Shown here piece after piece: positions 1-8,403 of a stretch of 64,000 bases of DNA (positions are counted from its first letter, which is position 1; the number at the start of each line of letters is the position of its first letter). Both the position numbers and the translations under genes were made by a program. The notes under the pieces are model-generated. The model was not told the origin of the DNA, did no database searches, and saw only the letters and a list, made by a program, of their open reading frames with translations. Source of the stretch: Alteromonas sp. ASW11-130 (GTDB taxonomy: Bacteria > Pseudomonadota > Gammaproteobacteria > Enterobacterales > Alteromonadaceae); assembly GCF_026183735.1 (NCBI RefSeq), contig NZ_JAPFRE010000038.1, forward strand, positions 1-64,000. Direction: 5' to 3'.

Positions 1-106
1 TATATTGAAGTCTTTGGTCTTGTATCATTTCCGTTTTGGATATATTAATGAAATGACACAGATTTCTAAACACTACCTATCAGCCAGTTGTTAAACTGGC
101 TATAAT

Positions 107-370
107 TCATGCCGACTCTTTCAATGCCTGAGATCTTTCCACTCTCAATACTGGTGTATTCAAATCATTTCATAGCCACTTGCTGCGTACTTCGTCAGCG
201 CTGATATCAACACCGAGTGCTTCTGTAAGCTTCATCGCAACTTTCTGTTGTCCGACGAGTGGATGCTCAATGGAGAACTGAACTACTGCTTTCTCGATAG
301 CCATATCCACACAGTTTTTGTGCCGTAGGTTAGGCGTTTCTTGTCGTTTTAAAGCTTCTGTACCGCCTTC
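107..370 (-). pseudogene. IS481-like transposase remnant (N-terminal region)
   Basis: Read on the minus strand from about 370, one frame gives a run with the layout of the N-terminal helix-turn-helix region of IS481-type transposases. It has GGTEAL, then a PNL motif, VDMAIEKAVVQFSIEHP, GQ, and finally VRSKWL. In intact relatives the last motif continues as an Arg-His-Asn/Asp-Leu helix. Here an in-frame TGA follows VRSKWL, the text resumes with NDLNTPVL, and a second TGA ends it at 107-109. No catalytic DDE domain follows inside the window. I read it as a decayed, immobile fragment. The family call comes from motif order only. An 8-bp hairpin (82-89 with 94-101) lies just beyond it. Confidence 0.55.
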
Positions 371-675
371 CCCTTTTGGATGGGGTAAATGGTTGGAGCT
401 TGTATTACTTCGGACATTTTAATATTTTCCGAAAGTTCCATGAGCGACTCAATGTTTTTGTTGGCAAGTTTACATTCGTCTGAATCAAACTTTAAACAGT
501 TTAAAACATAAGACTTACCAACTAAAATATAGTTTTCGGCTTGGTATTTCCGGGCAAGTTGTACCCTCGATACTTTTCGATTAACGAACAGTTCCGCATC
601 TCGATCGGTCATTGTCTTTTCAGTCAAGTACCTAGCGTTAGTATCATCTGGAATGATGTTGTTAGCGAACATCAC
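349..675 (-). CDS. Hypothetical protein, possibly degraded
   Basis: This 108-codon ORF opens with GTG-ATG after a weak AGGG. The predicted protein is hydrophilic, with no signal peptide or membrane segment, and I do not recognise it. Its 3' end (about 349-370) overlaps the transposase remnant in another frame, so the natural C-terminus may have been replaced by the insertion. The surrounding 2 kb is full of broken genes, so this may itself be a relic. It could also be a chance ORF. Confidence 0.3.
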   Translation of the reverse strand: MMFANNIIPDDTNARYLTEKTMTDRDAELFVNRKVSRVQLARKYQAENYILVGKSYVLNCLKFDSDECKLANKNIESLMELSENIKMSEVIQAPTIYPIQKGKAVQKL

Positions 676-889
676 CCTATAGGATATTTGCTCGTCCTAC
701 AGCGCAGCTTCTGTGCTTTTATTATTAATTGCTGCAATAAACTCATTAAGTAAAATAGGTTTGGCCAAATGTTCTCCCCCTAAAAATTATTCTTAAATAT
801 ATATCGGACATCTATGTGTGAGAGCCTAATTCATGCATTTCGTGGATTGCGAACATGCACCTTTGATTGTGTCCACACAGCTGCTTTAG

Positions 890-1630
890 CTACAAGTGCC
901 CAGCGAGCAATGTGAATGGATAAGACTCTTGTAAATCAAAGCAACAATCGAAAGTCATACCCTTTTGAGCACTTGCGCAGAGGGTTTGAGTCAAAGCCAG
1001 TTCCAGAAACCCTTTCTCCAAGTCGATATGTGTCACTTCTGCAGCCTCAAATCCAAATAAAGCCCCTATGTATTTGTGAATTGCTTTATATAGGCTCTCT
1101 TTTGCCGAAAAGACGAGGGTAACAAGTCTATAAAAGGGGTATTTCAGTGATTTTAACTACGTATCTTCACTTTCATTGATAACTGTTGAAGCAATTTCAT
1201 GCGCTGTATCATGTGCTATCCAGTTTTCAACATCTATCCCTAAATAGTCATAATGCTCATTGGTAGACGCAGCACATATCGCAATTGAATCGGAATATGA
1301 AATTGTTGCTAAAACTCCTGCAGGCCATAACGATTGCCTATCACTGCCAATAGGAATTTTCCGTGCACTTACATTAAGCTCCGCCAGTGTATTATGTGCA
1401 ATATAGCGACCAGCAAGAAATTCAGCTTTACGTTTGTTTTCGGCATTGTATAGTTGCTCGGGAAAGTCAATTCGCATCTCGGGAAAGAAATCATTGTCAA
1501 AATGCTCAATAGCATAATTGCATTTTTTAACAACAATACCTTCCAGCGCTGCAATTTCTATTTGTGTTTGTGATGGCAGAAACCGCTGCGCGCTTTTTGA
1601 GTGGGTAGGTAAGAAGCTTTTGTTTATCAT
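890..1630 (-). pseudogene. EntD/Sfp-type 4'-phosphopantetheinyl transferase with in-frame amber stop
   Basis: The family transfers phosphopantetheine from CoA to carrier proteins of siderophore, polyketide or fatty-acid synthases. The chosen start is ATG at 1628-1630, preceded by AAGGA. The first part reads to GIDVE, the Mg-binding motif, with the conserved KRKAEFLAGRY and PIG-DRQ-LWPAG blocks before it. A TAG at 1157-1159 then interrupts. The same frame continues without a shift through YPFYRLVTLVFSAKESLYKA, the second signature (SAKES..K), to a TAG at 890-892. Without the amber codon the protein would be 246 residues, normal for EntD. The usual His of the S-H-S block is Tyr (ISYSDS). Either a recent nonsense mutation, a sequencing error or a suppressed stop explains this; I favour a pseudogene. 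Confidence 0.75.
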
Positions 1631-1643
1631 AGCCAGCTTCCTT

Positions 1644-1943
1644 TTAGCTAAGTGAAAACGCGGCGAAATTTGCAGAATGGTTTCTGCCTTCTGAAAAGTG
1701 TTTGCCACCATTTGGCTTCTCTGTTTCACACTTATTGATAATCTCACAGAAGAAAATATTTATATGACCACGGGTCACATTGATATTTCGAAAGATATTT
1801 AGATTATTATTAGGTTTATTTTGTTTATCTTCACATTTATCAATGATTTCACAATAAAATGCGTCAGCACCTTTTTCACTCTCGAAGTTGCGTATGGAAT
1901 TTGTGTTGTTTTGTGACGAGTAAGGCACTGCTATACATAGCAC
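1644..1943 (-). CDS. Small ORF with a duplicated Cys motif (unassigned)
   Basis: This is a 99-codon ORF whose stop lies 13 bases before the ATG of the PPTase pseudogene. Its translation contains the same block twice, FYCEIIDKCED and FFCEIINKCET, about 40 residues apart. The two copies use different synonymous codons (GAA/GAG, ATC/ATT, AAA/AAG), which argues against a recent DNA duplication. No signal peptide is evident and I know no family for it. It may be a real small gene co-transcribed with the PPTase, or chance in an AT-rich decayed region. Confidence 0.25.
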   Translation of the reverse strand: MLCIAVPYSSQNNTNSIRNFESEKGADAFYCEIIDKCEDKQNKPNNNLNIFRNINVTRGHINIFFCEIINKCETEKPNGGKHFSEGRNHSANFAAFSLS

Positions 1944-2159
1944 AGAAGAGAATAACGAAACGTTTTAAAGTTACTGCTTTAGTTAGCATTGAAATTTTCA
2001 TATTGCTATACAAATTCGTTGGTCACGCTCCCCGGATATCCATTTTTCGCCTCCCAACTCTTATCTTCTTACAAAACTATAGGGGATGCTGGTTGCTGAT
2101 AAAACGTTTATGGGGTAGAGCTGTGAATGCTTAGCACCAATTTCACGTGTTTAGTGGAA

Positions 2160-2236
2160 TGGTGCCCCCTCCCTGACTTGAACAGGGGACCTACCGATTA
2201 TGAGTCGGGTGCTCTAACCAACTGAGCTAAGGGGGC
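2160..2236 (-). tRNA. tRNA with CAU anticodon (probably tRNA-Ile2, alternatively elongator tRNA-Met)
   Basis: The 77-nt cloverleaf reads on the minus strand. The acceptor stem GCCCCCT pairs with AGGGGGC, followed by discriminator A and an encoded CCA (2160-2162). The D arm is GCTC/GAGC, the anticodon loop CTCATAA, and the T arm CCCTG-TTCAAGT-CAGGG. The anticodon is CAU. The loop and the pattern of the anticodon stem, with a weak outer pair, resemble gammaproteobacterial tRNA-Ile2, whose C34 becomes lysidine. Elongator Met cannot be excluded by eye. The 3' end points left, toward the decayed accessory region. Confidence 0.9.
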
Positions 2237-2382
2237 CATGTTTGACGTGCTCGAATTACCTACACAGATCTTCGAAGCGGGGCGAAGTATAAGCACTTTT
2301 TTTGCGCTTGTCACCCCACCTAAGGGGAGTTTTATGGCTTGATTTGTCTGTTTGGTTAAAAAGTGAACCAGTTTGATTTTGC

Positions 2383-5187
2383 TTATTCGTTCTCTTTTGG
2401 GTTATCCTGGCATTGATAGTGGGCAGCATAGTGTTTTATCAGCAGTTGACTTAGTAGCAACAGTAGTAGTGCTGCCCCCAACGAACCACCACCTCCACTA
2501 GAGCCTGAATCAGTATCAGTGCCTTCGTCGCTGCCGCTATCATCATTGTCCCCTCCCGTATCATTACTGTCGTTAACCGTAATGCGCACACTGTCGGTGG
2601 CGCTGACGCCCAATTCATCGGTGGCGGTAAGGCTCATAGTAATAGTGGTTGCTGATTGGGGGGCGGTAAAAGACGCGTTCAGGCTATTGGAACTCGAGAG
2701 CGTTACCGCTGCGCCTTCAGTTTGTTGCCAGGCGTAAGTCAGGTTATCTTTTTCCGGGTCACTGGCACTGGCGTTTAACTGTACGCGAGCGCCAACGCTA
2801 ACCGTCTGATCTGGGCCCGCATTAACCTGTGGAGGCTGGTTGGTTTCGTCGTCTTTTATGGTAAGGATACTGGAGGACATGTCGCCGACTCCATTTTCGT
2901 CTGTGCCAATCAAGGTAATGATAACGGTTTCAGCTTGTTCGTCTATTTCATCGTCGTATAGAGTTATCGAAATTGCCTTGTCCTGATTATCACCGTTTTC
3001 CCACACAAGTTCTCCGGTTTGAGGCTCAAAATCTTCAGCGCCGGCGGTACCTGCACTCACTTCAAAAGCCACGCGCAGCGTGCCTTGCGTGCCGCCTACA
3101 CGTGATACGTTTATATTATACAAGCTAATATTTTCAGCCACTTCGAACCTTTCATGGGTGAAGTTAGCGACCCCTTGGTTGCCGCGGGCACTGTCAATGT
3201 GCACAGCTAATAGTCCTGCGGTGTGATCTACATTTCCAGTGGAGGGATTAACTAATTTAATAAAGAAGCTTTCAGTAAATTCAGTGTCGTCATTTTGGTT
3301 AATACTGATATCAATGATCTGGTCCGGATCTTCTGGGGCGTTCCAAGTCAAAATCCCATTACTGGCAGTGATGTCGGTGTTATCCGCCGACCCATAAATA
3401 ATGCGATATTCCACATCTATATTGCTAGAGCCTTCTCTCTGTACAGGAATACGCGCCGATTCGCCTGGCTGCACGGTAAGGGTTGGTGCAGTGAAGCGTA
3501 CTTGAGTGTCGCTGCTGGCGGTGGTGTCATCGCGAAGAATATAAAGTCCACCTTGAATATCACTCACCAAAATAATACCGCTAGGTAGAAAGGGGTATAC
3601 ACCCCATGCTCCGTTAAACGACGCGTTGTTAGAAGAGGGGAACGTATCGAAATAGCCAATTTCTTCAGGGGCTGTGGGATCGCTGATGTCTAAAATGGTT
3701 AAGCCCCTTTCATAATTTGACATATAGTAGCGATTACCTTTGGCAAACCCGTTGTGATCGATAGCGCGCGTGCTACCTTCCCAGGTGGTGACTAAGGTGG
3801 GCATAGTTAAATCACTTATATCAAAAACATTTACCGCAGTATTCACGCTTAACGAAGATTCATCGCCCTCATCGTGCACGAACAAATACCGATTATCTTC
3901 GCTCGTCCAGCCGCTATGGGTATAGGTAATATTAGGGTAGGTTATTTCGCTAACTTCCCATGGAACTTTAGGATTACTGGTATCCCACAATCGCACGCTT
4001 TGTTCATTAAAATCTAAGATAACACTACAGGAAATGGAACTGTCGCCTTTACAATCTTCCTGAGCGCGGCCATCAGTAACAAAAAAGCCCGCAATGTCAT
4101 GCGAATAATCTGTTCTAGTAGCTGTTTCAGGGTTATAGGCTACGCTGGGTTTGTCGGGCGACGTCAACATAAAGCTGCGCCACGCGCCGTTAAAATTTTC
4201 TGAACCGGCGACGTGTAATTGTGAAGAGCTGCCGGGAAGCGAAATATTTAAGCCCGGATCGGTGTGCGAAATATAAATATTGTGCGCTCTAACGTCATCC
4301 TGTAACGGCGCTATTTCACTTATGCTATCCGGGAGTTGATTTAAATTGATAATCCGTAATCCTTCATCTGCATTGTCAGCACTCACATAAGCGTATGCTT
4401 GCCAGCTATGGGTAGCGCGATTGAAATATTGATAGACCTTAATATCGCGCCAGGTGGTCGGCGCTCCGCTTATTGAACCAACAACTTGGGGCGAATCCGG
4501 CGTGCTCACATCCACCACTACCACGCCATTGCGTAAGCCCATAATGGCATATTCGCGCATGGTATTAAGGTCGACATGGCCCCAGATGTCATTCGCAGAA
4601 CTAGAATCTGCGTGCAGTTCTGATATCGGTACATGAGCGATGAGCGCGACGTTTCGACACGAAAAATTAGCCGCTAAACCGTCGATACAATCGGCGGCAC
4701 CATGACGGGTGGCAAGTTGGGTAATGGTTTGCGTTATCTGTTTCGATACGGACGAAGCGATACTATTTTTGCCATCTGCAATCACATTAAACCCTTGGTT
4801 TGATAATTGTTTGGCAAATTCAACAGGAACACCTGCAAGAACCGTATCGTAGGCTGAAGGATTTTGAATTTGGTAGTGGTCAGCCTGGTTAAACCCTCCC
4901 AGTACAGGAACCAATTCACCTACTAAATGAAACAATGTTTGTTCGTCTTCAATAGCGTAGTACCCCTTGGAAACGCGGATACTATCCCCTTTGTTAGCAT
5001 AAGAGGCAGCATAGCTAATTGTTTTGCAGGGGCGAAACCGGTTGTTACAGTTTCCCGTGTCGCTACCATTGGGGGCTACAAAGCGAACCGTCTCACCTTC
5101 GCTGTGTGCGTTAATTTCTTGACTGAACGTGATACTTAGCACCACAATTAAACAACAAAGGTAAGGTTTCATTTTGAGAGTGTTCAA
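2383..5187 (-). CDS. Choice-of-anchor B-like secreted protein with Calx-beta, PKD-like and GlyGly-CTERM segments
   Basis: The product has 934 residues. The TTG start at 5185-5187 has a well-placed GGGAGAAG; an in-frame ATG lies 15 bases downstream. Regions in order: signal peptide (about 1-27); a DUF1565-like start (VAPNGSDTGNC) near 30-110; a long LVIVD-repeat region (about 160-560) with repeated ISDPTAPEEIGYFDT-type strands, as in choice-of-anchor B proteins; a Calx-beta-like region (about 565-790); a PKD/REJ-like domain starting at NQPPQVNAGPDQ; an Asp/Ser/Gly linker; and GGGGSLGAALLLLLL followed by a basic tail, resembling the GlyGly-CTERM rhombosortase signal. It should be exported and then processed or attached at the outer surface. 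It is divergent from mbnPH with only 61 bp between the starts, suggesting a shared control region. Function unknown. Confidence 0.8.
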   Translation of the reverse strand: MNTLKMKPYLCCLIVVLSITFSQEINAHSEGETVRFVAPNGSDTGNCNNRFRPCKTISYAASYANKGDSIRVSKGYYAIEDEQTLFHLVGELVPVLGGFNQADHYQIQNPSAYDTVLAGVPVEFAKQLSNQGFNVIADGKNSIASSVSKQITQTITQLATRHGAADCIDGLAANFSCRNVALIAHVPISELHADSSSANDIWGHVDLNTMREYAIMGLRNGVVVVDVSTPDSPQVVGSISGAPTTWRDIKVYQYFNRATHSWQAYAYVSADNADEGLRIINLNQLPDSISEIAPLQDDVRAHNIYISHTDPGLNISLPGSSSQLHVAGSENFNGAWRSFMLTSPDKPSVAYNPETATRTDYSHDIAGFFVTDGRAQEDCKGDSSISCSVILDFNEQSVRLWDTSNPKVPWEVSEITYPNITYTHSGWTSEDNRYLFVHDEGDESSLSVNTAVNVFDISDLTMPTLVTTWEGSTRAIDHNGFAKGNRYYMSNYERGLTILDISDPTAPEEIGYFDTFPSSNNASFNGAWGVYPFLPSGIILVSDIQGGLYILRDDTTASSDTQVRFTAPTLTVQPGESARIPVQREGSSNIDVEYRIIYGSADNTDITASNGILTWNAPEDPDQIIDISINQNDDTEFTESFFIKLVNPSTGNVDHTAGLLAVHIDSARGNQGVANFTHERFEVAENISLYNINVSRVGGTQGTLRVAFEVSAGTAGAEDFEPQTGELVWENGDNQDKAISITLYDDEIDEQAETVIITLIGTDENGVGDMSSSILTIKDDETNQPPQVNAGPDQTVSVGARVQLNASASDPEKDNLTYAWQQTEGAAVTLSSSNSLNASFTAPQSATTITMSLTATDELGVSATDSVRITVNDSNDTGGDNDDSGSDEGTDTDSGSSGGGGSLGAALLLLLLSQLLIKHYAAHYQCQDNPKENE

Positions 5188-5248
5188 ATACTTCTCCCTT
5201 ATTTCATTGACATCTACCTATTAAAACTTAGCAGAGCGGTTACTAATT

Positions 5249-6055
5249 GTGCAGTTTTTGAAACAAACATGTTTTCACCTTTTTTTTGTTCTCTCAAGTC
5301 TGCTGCTGGCAGGTTGTGAGGACATGCCTTTTTTTAAGCAAGAGGCGGGCGAAATACCAATTTCCATAAAAGGGATTAATAAGGAACAATGCCCTTACGA
5401 AATTCAGCTTGCCGGTGAACGTTGGCAAATTGAGTATCTTGGGTTTTACGTAAGTGATCCTGAAGTTCGAATTGATGGTAAGTGGCAACGCTTAAAATTT
5501 AAAGAATCGGAATGGCAAACACCTGACACGGCATTGGTTAAATTTCATGCTAACTGTCAGGGGCCAAATGTAACAAATACACGTTTACGACTTGACGCTT
5601 CTAAACAATTAATGAAATTGTCTACGGCTTTTCGGTTTACCCTTGGATTGCCCTTTGCTGAAAATCACGCCAATCCGCTTACCCAGCCCTCTCCTTTGAA
5701 TGATAGTTCTATGTTCTGGTCATGGCAGGATGGACATAAATTTTTGCGTATGGATTTGCGCCAAAAGCAAAACCTAGATCATACTTTTTCGTATCATTTA
5801 GGCAGTATAGGGTGTGTATCTGATTCGGCAGTACGTCCCCCAGAAAAGGCATGTACGTTTTCAAATCGGGTCAATGTGATATTACGCATGACACAGTTAG
5901 ATTATGATCTGGCGCTAGAGGTGTCATTGCCACATCTCATTATGCAAACCGACCTGGTCGAGTCAAATGGCTGCAAATTTGAGTCACCTGATTCCGGTGT
6001 ATGTGGTCGCCTAATGAAAAACTTGCAGAGTCGCCCATGGATAAGTTGGGATTAA
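5249..6055 (+). CDS. mbnP: MbnP-like copper-binding lipoprotein (metallo-mystery pair, four-Cys protein)
   Basis: The start is GTG at 5249. The N-terminus is a lipoprotein signal with lipobox LLLAGC. The body contains the MbnP signatures: a conserved Cys early on (NKEQCPYE), the YLGFYVSDPEV strand, MFWSWQDGHKFLRMD and paired Cys residues (GSIGC, EKAC) in the second half. In characterised MbnP proteins a Trp is oxidised to kynurenine by the partner MbnH, which allows copper binding; that role is carried over from the family. The gene overlaps mbnH by 19 bases, so the two are translationally coupled. The lipobox suggests anchoring to the periplasmic face of a membrane, unlike soluble homologues. 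Confidence 0.8.
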   Translation: MQFLKQTCFHLFFVLSSLLLAGCEDMPFFKQEAGEIPISIKGINKEQCPYEIQLAGERWQIEYLGFYVSDPEVRIDGKWQRLKFKESEWQTPDTALVKFHANCQGPNVTNTRLRLDASKQLMKLSTAFRFTLGLPFAENHANPLTQPSPLNDSSMFWSWQDGHKFLRMDLRQKQNLDHTFSYHLGSIGCVSDSAVRPPEKACTFSNRVNVILRMTQLDYDLALEVSLPHLIMQTDLVESNGCKFESPDSGVCGRLMKNLQSRPWISWD

Positions 6056-7146
6056 GATACGCGTTACTTTTTTTTGGTAGCTGGCTGGTTGCAGCTTGTC
6101 AGCCACAAAGTACCCCCTATGTCTTTGCTTTACCCGACACTATCCCCCCGCCTGCGGTGCCAGCAGAAAACCCTATTACGTTAGAGAAGGTTACCCTGGG
6201 GCGTATGTTATTTTATGACACCGGGTTAAGCGTCAATCGCTCGCAATCATGTGCAACTTGTCATCAGCAACAATTCGCTTTCGCTGAGCCAACTCAACAT
6301 GCTACTGGCGCAACGGGGGAGGTGGTGCCTCGTAATTCGATGGCTTTGGTTAATGTAGGCTATAACAGTGCGTTTACCTGGGCGCACAATGGGTTTACTC
6401 ATATTGAAGAACAATTATTGATCCCACTTTTCAATGAGTCTCCGGTAGAACTGGGGGTTACTGGCAATGAAAAGGAAATACTGAAAAGGTTCACATCAGC
6501 TGAGTATCAGGCATTGTTCAAGTCAGCTTTTGCCACCGAACAACCCAGTTTTGATTTAATCGTCAAGGCATTGGCGAGTTTTGTACGATCTCTTACCTCA
6601 TTTAACAGTCCTTTTGACCAATACGCTTATGAGGGAGATGATACTGCTCTAACCAAGCGACAAATTGAGGGAATGAATCTTTTCTTTTCTGAACGCACCG
6701 AATGTTTTCATTGTCACGGCGGCGTGAACTTTAGTCAGTCCAGCACCCATGCCGCGCAAAGTCTGGTATTGCAGCCGTTTCATAATACAGGCTTGTACAA
6801 TGAAGATGGCAAAGGAGCTTATCCTGAGCGTGACCAGGGGTTGTTGCGGATAACCTTCAACCAAAAGGATATGGGAAAGTTCAGAGCCCCCACGTTGCGA
6901 AATATCGCGGCGAGTGCCCCTTACATGCATGATGGCAGTATTGCGACCCTTGAGGAAGTTATCGAATTTTATGCCCAAGGGGGGCGCGGAAAGGGGAAGT
7001 CTAACCCTTACAAAAGTCCTTTTGTAAAAGGTTTCAATATAAATGAAGATGAAAAAGCAGCGTTGAAGGCATTTTTAGAAAGTTTGACAGACCATGCCTT
7101 TTTGACAAATCCTAAGCATGGGCCACTCTTAAATCAAACTATGTAG
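6037..7146 (+). CDS. mbnH: MbnH-like di-haem enzyme (CcpA/MauG superfamily), lipoprotein
   Basis: I place the start at ATG 6037, not the upstream ATG at 6001, because it gives a clean lipoprotein signal ending in LVAAC about 18 residues in. Two CxxCH haem c sites are visible, CATCH near residue 72 and CFHCH near residue 218. The first is followed by the QQFAFAEP stretch typical of bacterial di-haem peroxidases, and a late MHDGSIATLEEVIEFY block is also present. At 369 residues the length is normal. In the family this enzyme forms a bis-Fe(IV)-type oxidant that modifies a Trp of MbnP. Its haems would be attached by the Ccm machinery encoded at 37.0-44.1 kb. No TonB receptor or other metal gene follows directly. 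Confidence 0.85.
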   Translation: MDKLGLRYALLFFGSWLVAACQPQSTPYVFALPDTIPPPAVPAENPITLEKVTLGRMLFYDTGLSVNRSQSCATCHQQQFAFAEPTQHATGATGEVVPRNSMALVNVGYNSAFTWAHNGFTHIEEQLLIPLFNESPVELGVTGNEKEILKRFTSAEYQALFKSAFATEQPSFDLIVKALASFVRSLTSFNSPFDQYAYEGDDTALTKRQIEGMNLFFSERTECFHCHGGVNFSQSSTHAAQSLVLQPFHNTGLYNEDGKGAYPERDQGLLRITFNQKDMGKFRAPTLRNIAASAPYMHDGSIATLEEVIEFYAQGGRGKGKSNPYKSPFVKGFNINEDEKAALKAFLESLTDHAFLTNPKHGPLLNQTM

Positions 7147-7250
7147 ACGAAAATGTTAACGTAATCCCGCATGTAGTAAGTGCATTATTTAAATTTCTTT
7201 GATATCTTTTTGCCTGCTAACAGATATTCCAAGCCAGTACGGAGATAAGA

Positions 7251-7580
7251 ATGACAGAAAGACCCTTTATAACAAGTGGTCGCAACACCATAATTCACAA
7301 AGTGAGAAAGCTTGATCTTTTGGTTGTAAATGGTGAAGACGATCCTCCTATTATAGTGACATACAAAGGGATCAAACGTTACGAAGGTAAGATTCCTGAC
7401 AATAAACGTGACGCTAAAATGATGGATTTGGAATTAGTAGATGTTACTGCTAGTGACGTATTTGGCGATGAAAAAACATTACTTTTTATTCAAACACTTA
7501 ATGGTAAAGAATATAAAATCGATTACAGCAAATCGGATACCAGTATGTTTATCAAAATCCATCAGGACAGTACGTTTTAA
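7251..7580 (+). CDS. Hypothetical protein, 109 aa
   Basis: The ATG at 7251 has a strong GGAGATAAG site. The protein is soluble, mixed charge and beta-rich in appearance, without signal peptide, membrane segment or Cys. I do not recognise a family. It follows mbnH after 104 bp on the same strand, but the own ribosome site and AT-rich gap give no firm evidence of a shared operon. Codon use resembles the neighbours, so it is probably a real gene. Confidence 0.65.
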   Translation: MTERPFITSGRNTIIHKVRKLDLLVVNGEDDPPIIVTYKGIKRYEGKIPDNKRDAKMMDLELVDVTASDVFGDEKTLLFIQTLNGKEYKIDYSKSDTSMFIKIHQDSTF

Positions 7581-8024
7581 TTAAACTTGAAAAACTGGCG
7601 GTTAGCGGGGCAACGTAAATTACTATTTGCCCCTCATTCCCATTGTACCTAGGTGTCGGTTTTAGCAAAAACACGGTCCCCTTTACTCGTTAATTTTAGC
7701 CGAGGTATTGCCCTTCGGTAAATAAAAAGGGGAATCACTTTACCCTCAGATAATTCCCCCAATAGTAACGCATACATTCAACTTTTCAGCGACCCATTAA
7801 ATTCTTTTTTAACGGTTGAAGCCTATCGACATGGTAACAAAGTGTGTTTAGCATACGTCGAATTACCTTCCAGGCCGATAGTTAGTCCCCGCCAATTGCC
7901 CATTAATCGCAACATCGCAACGAATTGCAGTTAAACGTTTTTCATAGGCGTTTGTCACTAAGATTTCCTATTTTTTGAATTACCTTTTTCGCCAATGGAA
8001 AAGGAATGAAGAAAGGAAAGCGTC
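7581..8024 (+). other. Intergenic stretch, 444 bp
   Basis: No gene is supported here. A 7-bp hairpin (7607-7613 with 7627-7633, GGGGCAA/TTGCCCC) lies 27 bases after the preceding stop but lacks a T-run, so it is only a weak terminator candidate. The last 30 bases carry a purine-rich leader with GGAAAG before the next ATG. Confidence 0.5.
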
Positions 8025-8348
8025 ATGAAAAAACAACATATTGCCTTTATCACTACATTATTTGCAGCTGGGGGACTCACATTGTCGAGCGCCTCGGTTA
8101 GTGCCAAAAGTATTCCTTATGAAGCTGAATTGAAACAGATATGTTATGCCATCGCATCAGGGAAAAAATTTAAATTTAATCGGGCGGTTAAGGATAGTCG
8201 AATTAGTATCAGAGCGTTGAACAGGGGGCTGCTGTGCAATGGACAGGATATGCTAAGCTTTGCAGGAAATTATAATTCGCCATCCATGTACGCCTTAGTT
8301 GAGCGTAGGACGGGCGCTAAAAAACGGACATTAACCGCAAAACGATGA
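8025..8348 (+). CDS. Small exported protein, DUF3718-like
   Basis: The product has 107 residues, with an N-terminal signal peptide ending near VSAKS (about residue 28). The mature part has two Cys (KQICYAIAS and GLLCNGQDMLSFA) spaced as in the DUF3718 family of marine gammaproteobacteria; they could form a periplasmic disulphide. Its tail is strongly basic. A ribosome site (AGGAAAG) supports the ATG. Function is unknown; the family call is from memory of the motif and is moderate. It stands alone between a 444-bp gap and a LytTR gene. Confidence 0.65.
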   Translation: MKKQHIAFITTLFAAGGLTLSSASVSAKSIPYEAELKQICYAIASGKKFKFNRAVKDSRISIRALNRGLLCNGQDMLSFAGNYNSPSMYALVERRTGAKKRTLTAKR

Positions 8349-8403
8349 GTACTTCGATACTGCCTCTGAATCTGCCCTCAGAGGCAGCCGAGACTAAGCC
8401 ACT

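Noticed and set aside
916..1122. Plus-strand ORF of 68 codons
   Set aside because: It is antisense to the conserved second half of the PPTase (FSAKES motif region), which explains the sequence better.
1859..2134. Plus-strand ORF of 91 codons left of the tRNA
   Set aside because: No family resemblance, no ribosome site, and it overlaps another equally weak ORF; the region looks decayed.
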